Assembly (NCBI GenBank): GCA_039654915.1 | Contig: CM077599.1 | Location: 8,620,501-8,684,500, forward strand | Direction of reading: 5' to 3' | DNA: 64,000 nt | From: Aquilaria yunnanensis | Taxonomy: Eukaryota > Streptophyta > Magnoliopsida > Malvales > Thymelaeaceae | Notes under the pieces: model-generated | What the model was told of the DNA's origin: nothing | Seen by the model: the letters and a program-made list of their open reading frames with translations, nothing else | Databases searched by the model: none | Shown here: one piece after another, positions 59,923 to 64,000 of the stretch | Position numbering within the stretch: position 1 is the first letter of the stretch | Layout of the letters: each line of letters opens with the position of its first letter | Made by a program: the position numbers and the translations under genes

Positions 59923-60704
59923 GAGTAAATATTCTATCCACTATCGGTGAAAAAAAAAAAAAGTTCCACTAGCAGTTAATGTAAACACTTTTGTTATCTA
60001 ATTAACACTTTTAATTGAAAGGTGTTACTAAAAATGTTCAAATCTAGTGTGCTAAAAAATAGAAAAAAGGATAGAAAACGAAAGGATCGACGCCCTCAGC
60101 CGAATAGCCTTTTACCTATTGATGAAGGAAACCTGTTTCTTTTAGAAAAACAATTCGTGGCTGGAGCAATTCTTTTGGAGGAAAATTTTGTGGCTAGAGT
60201 AATTTTTTTGGAGAAATAATTTGCGGCACCTAGAGCAATTTTGTTCCACCTATTCGGTTGCAGCAACTTCTTCTTTGTTCTGTTGCCGCTGTAGCAAGTA
60301 TTGGGGATTGGGCTGTTCCATTGTCGTTCCTTTCTTTTTCTAAAGAAAACGAAGGTTGTCCGCAAGTTCGGCCGGTTCTAAAGGCTTTTTGCACCAATAA
60401 TTTAGCAGGTCAAAACACTAAACAGAACTGAGCAAATTAGAGAACAAATCTTGCAAAGAATATCAAAACAGCAATTTCGTTCCCAACTTGGCTGACGCAA
60501 CTTCTCTTTGGCCTTTTTGCCGATGGCGGCACACTTGTTCGATTGAGGGCGTCGACCCTTTTATTTTTATTTTTATTTTTATTTTTTAATAGTAAGTTTT
60601 AATGTTAAGTAACACCGTTACATAATTAAATAATAGACATGTTCCAATTAACTGCTGGTGGAACTTTTTTTTTTTTCCACCGATAGTGGGTAGAATATTT
60701 ACTC
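59923..60704. mobile_element. Mutator-like MITE (782 bp) with perfect 10 bp target duplication
   Basis: AACACCAAAA lies immediately outside both ends (59913-59922 and 60705-60714). The arms are long inverted repeats: GAGTAAATATTCTA, CCACTATCGGTG, an A13-like run, AAGTTCCAC.AGCAGTTAA, and further in GTGTTACT. A second inverted pair (GATCGACGCCCTCA near 60085 and its complement near 60545-60560) shows the arms reach about 160-180 bp. No coding capacity. The interior has repeated GGAGCAATT/AATTTTG words and an (ATTTTT)n run near 60565. Confidence 0.85.
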
Positions 60705-61227
60705 AACACCAAAATTTAAAAAAATTGCATTTATAATCAGTTTATAAAATATTTAATATAATATACAATTAAATCAGCATTTAAATACATGTATTTAGAC
60801 ACATTTAAAAAAATTTAATATGATGTTGCCAAAATAATTTAAAGAAGTTGCTTGTAGAGTATTTTTCATCTTAACTAGTTTGCATTCCTCTAGTAATACC
60901 AACATTGACACGATATTCAATATGAAAAGTTGAGCCTTTAAGACTATATTTTTCAGTGTCAAAACCTGAAATATGTTGATGTCATGAATTTTCAGTATTA
61001 CATGGCTCATAAATGAGAAAACCTGAGGATTGTGTCATAGAGGATAGTCTGGAGTAAAGAGATCGAAAGCAAAATAACGCAGAAGTAGTCGGTCTAGGAA
61101 GCAAAGTGATTCAAATGAATATGGAGAAATTTCATAAATGATTCCACAACATCCATATTGTTTCAATTTAAGACATCAATTTAAGGGTTTAATATAAAAA
61201 TACAACATAATCACCATAATTCTTTAA

Positions 61228-61313
61228 ATAAATACATATATATATATATATATGAATATATTGGTAATACTATAATTTTTATTATATATATATATATATA
61301 TACACACACACCT
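61228..61313. repeat. Two (TA)n tracts followed by (AC)n
   Basis: TA runs at about 61235-61251 and 61283-61303 are separated by ~30 bases, the second continuing into ACACACAC. Confidence 0.9.
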
Positions 61314-63812
61314 CGAGCTCAGTTTCATAGTTCCACCTTGGGTTGGTTCCATAGAACCAGAATCAACTAAAAAACAATCGGTTTTCCTATATGTGTATTC
61401 AACCCGTGAACCATGGTCCATTTTTACCCAACCTAACCTAACTCAACCCAATAATGATAGTTTGGGTTAAGTTTCGAGTTTACCCAACTCATACTCACGA
61501 CCATGATGTTCTCAATGTATGAACTAAGCAAACGTCTGGTCAATCAATCTAGAACCCGAATCCATACATCTTGGTGTTTCCATACCTGACGCAGGGCCGT
61601 AGTCTTCTGCTTCTCGCCCTCACCCACCAGCTTGCCCTCCAAGGCCTCACCATCATTGTCATCATCTCTCTTTCTCTTCAAGTTCTGTCTTTTTGTATTT
61701 TGTTTATTATGTAATGTTGTTGTTGATTTTTTTATGATGTTGTTTTAGGAGTGAGCTAAAGTAGAGAATAACCACAGGCGATAGCAATGACATTCTGACG
61801 GGCAAAAATTTCAAAGCGACGTCGAGCCACGAGGAGGAGAATGACAGTAGATCTAGCAGCAGCAACCTTGACAGCATGTATAGTGATGATCAAGACACTG
61901 CTGGTAATCGTCTGCCGAAGAAACGCAATTACCAGCACGCTCCCTAACAAATCCAAAAGCTTGAAGCATATGATGAAATCAAATTCCTCAAAATCCAAAC
62001 CCATCAATTTCTTTTTTTCTTTTTCTTTAAATTTGGTTGTAAAATAGAATATGTTTCACTCCGTGTTTTCATTTTTTGGTTAATGGGCCAGGTTTAGGTT
62101 GAAACTTGATTTTCACAGCTTGTCTCTTACCTGAACTGACCTTAATTGTAAGTACAAATAAAACAAACCTTAACCCAAAAATTCTACCTCATTTCTCCTC
62201 CACTGCGCTCCTTGCTTAGTGCTCCCATCATCTACCTATCTGTTGCTACTCATTGTGCCCCATATTCAAGGTTCTGCTTGTACGCTGTGCCAGCCTCGCC
62301 TTCGTTACATTAAAAATTTCACTGTGTTAAGATTGACTACCAAGAGAGGGAGAGTGATGGCTGAGAAAGATAGGCAAAATAAGGAGGTGATAGTATAAAG
62401 TGGTGGCTGATAAAGGAACAAAAGAGAACAAGGAGATAGAATGACGACCGAGAAAGGGAGGTGAGAGAGTGATGGCGAGAAAGCGATGGCAAAGAGAAAG
62501 AGTGGTGGTAGAGAGAATAGAGAAGAATGAAAGTGGCCATGAACACACAAAACTTTTTAAAGTTAGAAGTATAAGGGTGCCAAGTGGGCTGGGTTAGTTT
62601 AGGAGAAGTGGGCTAGGTTATGTTATGTAATGGGCTAGCAATTAGATAAGGGGGGTTGTAGGGAAGTGGGCTCAGTTGGGTATAGGAAATAATACCAAAA
62701 TATATTAAAATCGATGTATTTCAGGTTGTTTCAGGTTAACCCGACCCACTTCCAAGATCTTTAAAAGTAAGTTAGGTTGGCATGATTCCATGTTTCCTAT
62801 CTTGTAAACCATCTTGAACCCAGCTTTGAGTTTGGATTCAGGTTTCAGTTTATAACTTACACCAATAATTCTAATTATATACTAGTTCTGTAATTGTGAA
62901 CATGATTAACCTTTGTAGGAAAAGCTCTCAGCTTGCTTGACATCACAAAGCATCAGATTAAGAACAAAGGAGACCTTTGCTTTCAAGATCAGCTCTTGGA
63001 AACCCATATCAAAAGCCTACACCAATTAAGTGCTCAATGAACTCAACTATAATTATGATTTTTCACCCTTATCCTTCGAATCCTGAAACATGGTCATAAA
63101 ATTTTTTATGACTTCACAATCCAAAAATGTTTGTGAATCACGATTACTAGTTAATAAATTTTGTAATTGGTGATTCTTTGCCTAATTAGCTATTGACGAT
63201 AAACTATTCCTTTAACACATCCTAACCTTTGAAAGAAGGTGTTCGAAAAATTAGAACTACTATGGTAAGTGGACAAGTTTTATGATAAACTTGGCAAATT
63301 TGCACAAAAAAAAAATCTAGGACTATTTTGGAAAATCTTAAAAAGTTTTAAGGCCAAAAGAATTAGGGCTTCTAGCATAAAGTGTCACTTAAGTATTCTT
63401 GTCTACCATGTGAACCAACATTCATAATAGGACTTACAAAATTAACGTTTTCAAAGAATTAGGATTAGTATGGTAAACCTAAAATTTTATGGTGAACTTA
63501 AGAAAATTTTAGGATAAAAATGTCATTATCTAATTAACCAAATCATTATCTATTTCACTTGTACGCAATTGTTTGGAAATAACTTTTGTGATTAGTATTA
63601 AAGTTTCAGATAATTTATTAATATTTGAGATCAAACAGTTGAACTAAAAGCTCAAAGTTACCAATGAATGGCTTTTTAAAAAATTTTAAAGTTAATCATT
63701 GACATTAATGTCAAATAGCGCCAACATATGGTTAGTACGTATAAAGGAAATGGTAGACCAATCTTAGGGGCAACCGTTATTATGTTAAGACTTGATTTAG
63801 GGCAAAGTCCAA

Positions 63813-63821
63813 TACACACAC

Positions 63822-63861
<40 letters not shown>
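63813..63861. repeat. (CA)n microsatellite
   Basis: About 24 CA units with one G interruption. Confidence 0.95.
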
Positions 63862-63863
<2 letters not shown>

Positions 63864-64000
63864 TCTAATACTACCATTCATATTATAAAACTAGTATGAA
63901 AACATCAACTCTAGCCTCTTTTTTGATAAAATTGGAAATATATACAAATTAGATATCATATATGTATGAACTTTATATACAAAAAAAGTAAGAGATATAA

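Larger units (their letters stand above)
60715..64000. other. AT-rich spacer with microsatellites
   Basis: No gene recognised. Words such as AACCCAACC and GGGTTGGG at 61420-61490 and, inverted, at 62580-62800 hint at another decayed inverted-repeat element, but I could not set its ends. A purine-rich strand spans 62340-62540. Confidence 0.45.

Noticed and set aside
63676..63861. Cys/Val repeat protein frame on minus strand
   Set aside because: Translation of a (CA)n microsatellite.

Overview
The window is nuclear DNA from a flowering plant, most likely a eudicot. The evidence is spliced genes with GT-AG introns, AT-rich spacers, plant-specific gene families (a class III peroxidase, a DWF1/DIMINUTO sterol reductase, a plastid DUF177/YceD protein), a telo-box/site II promoter, and abundant plant-type transposons. 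The species cannot be named from the sequence. Gene density is low: four convincing protein genes in 64 kb.

Layout. 1-4.5 kb: spacer with a DNA transposon bearing long inverted repeats (1204-2819), followed by a tRNA-derived SINE. 4.9-6.3 kb (+): a three-exon stand-alone ABC ATPase of the ABCI17/STAR1 type. 7.0-7.2 kb (-): a possible 62-residue membrane peptide. 7.6-18 kb: AT-rich, gene-free DNA with a decayed ~480 bp tandem duplication, a foldback element carrying a pectin-methylesterase/invertase-inhibitor fragment, a Mutator-like element with a perfect 10 bp target duplication, and a hAT MITE with a perfect 8 bp duplication. 18.1-22.0 kb (+): the Delta24-sterol reductase DWF1/DIM. 23.1-26.2 kb (+): a chloroplast YceD/DUF177 homologue. 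26.2-34.1 kb: repeats, including a ~80 bp minisatellite and a 2.35 kb CACTA element that has captured an exon resembling mitochondrial ATP synthase subunit O (OSCP). 34.9-35.8 kb (-): a snoRNA cluster behind a site II/telo-box/TATA promoter. 37.5-45.5 kb (-): a decayed but structurally complete Ty3/gypsy retrotransposon (two LTRs, 5 bp target duplication, tRNA-iMet-type primer site) whose polymerase region is split by a second, 2.5 kb CACTA element containing degenerate telomere-like sequence and a long hairpin. 45.5-53.9 kb: repeat remnants, including a PIF/Harbinger-like element. 54.0-55.8 kb (-): a four-exon secretory class III peroxidase. 55.9-64 kb: AT-rich spacer with two short tandem duplications, two inverted-repeat elements (one with a perfect 10 bp target duplication) and microsatellites.

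The protein genes are unrelated in function (metal tolerance/cell wall transport, brassinosteroid synthesis, plastid ribosome biogenesis, apoplastic peroxidase) and do not form a cluster. The best candidate for an easily missed functional locus is the minus-strand snoRNA cluster: two box C/D RNAs with matching terminal stems, a third whose guide is a 15-nt match to the conserved 3' part of plant 18S rRNA, and a possible H/ACA RNA. The second theme is transposon archaeology. Several element ends can be fixed to the base by their target-site duplications, and two elements seem to have captured pieces of host genes. All of this was read by eye; no alignment or database search was run.
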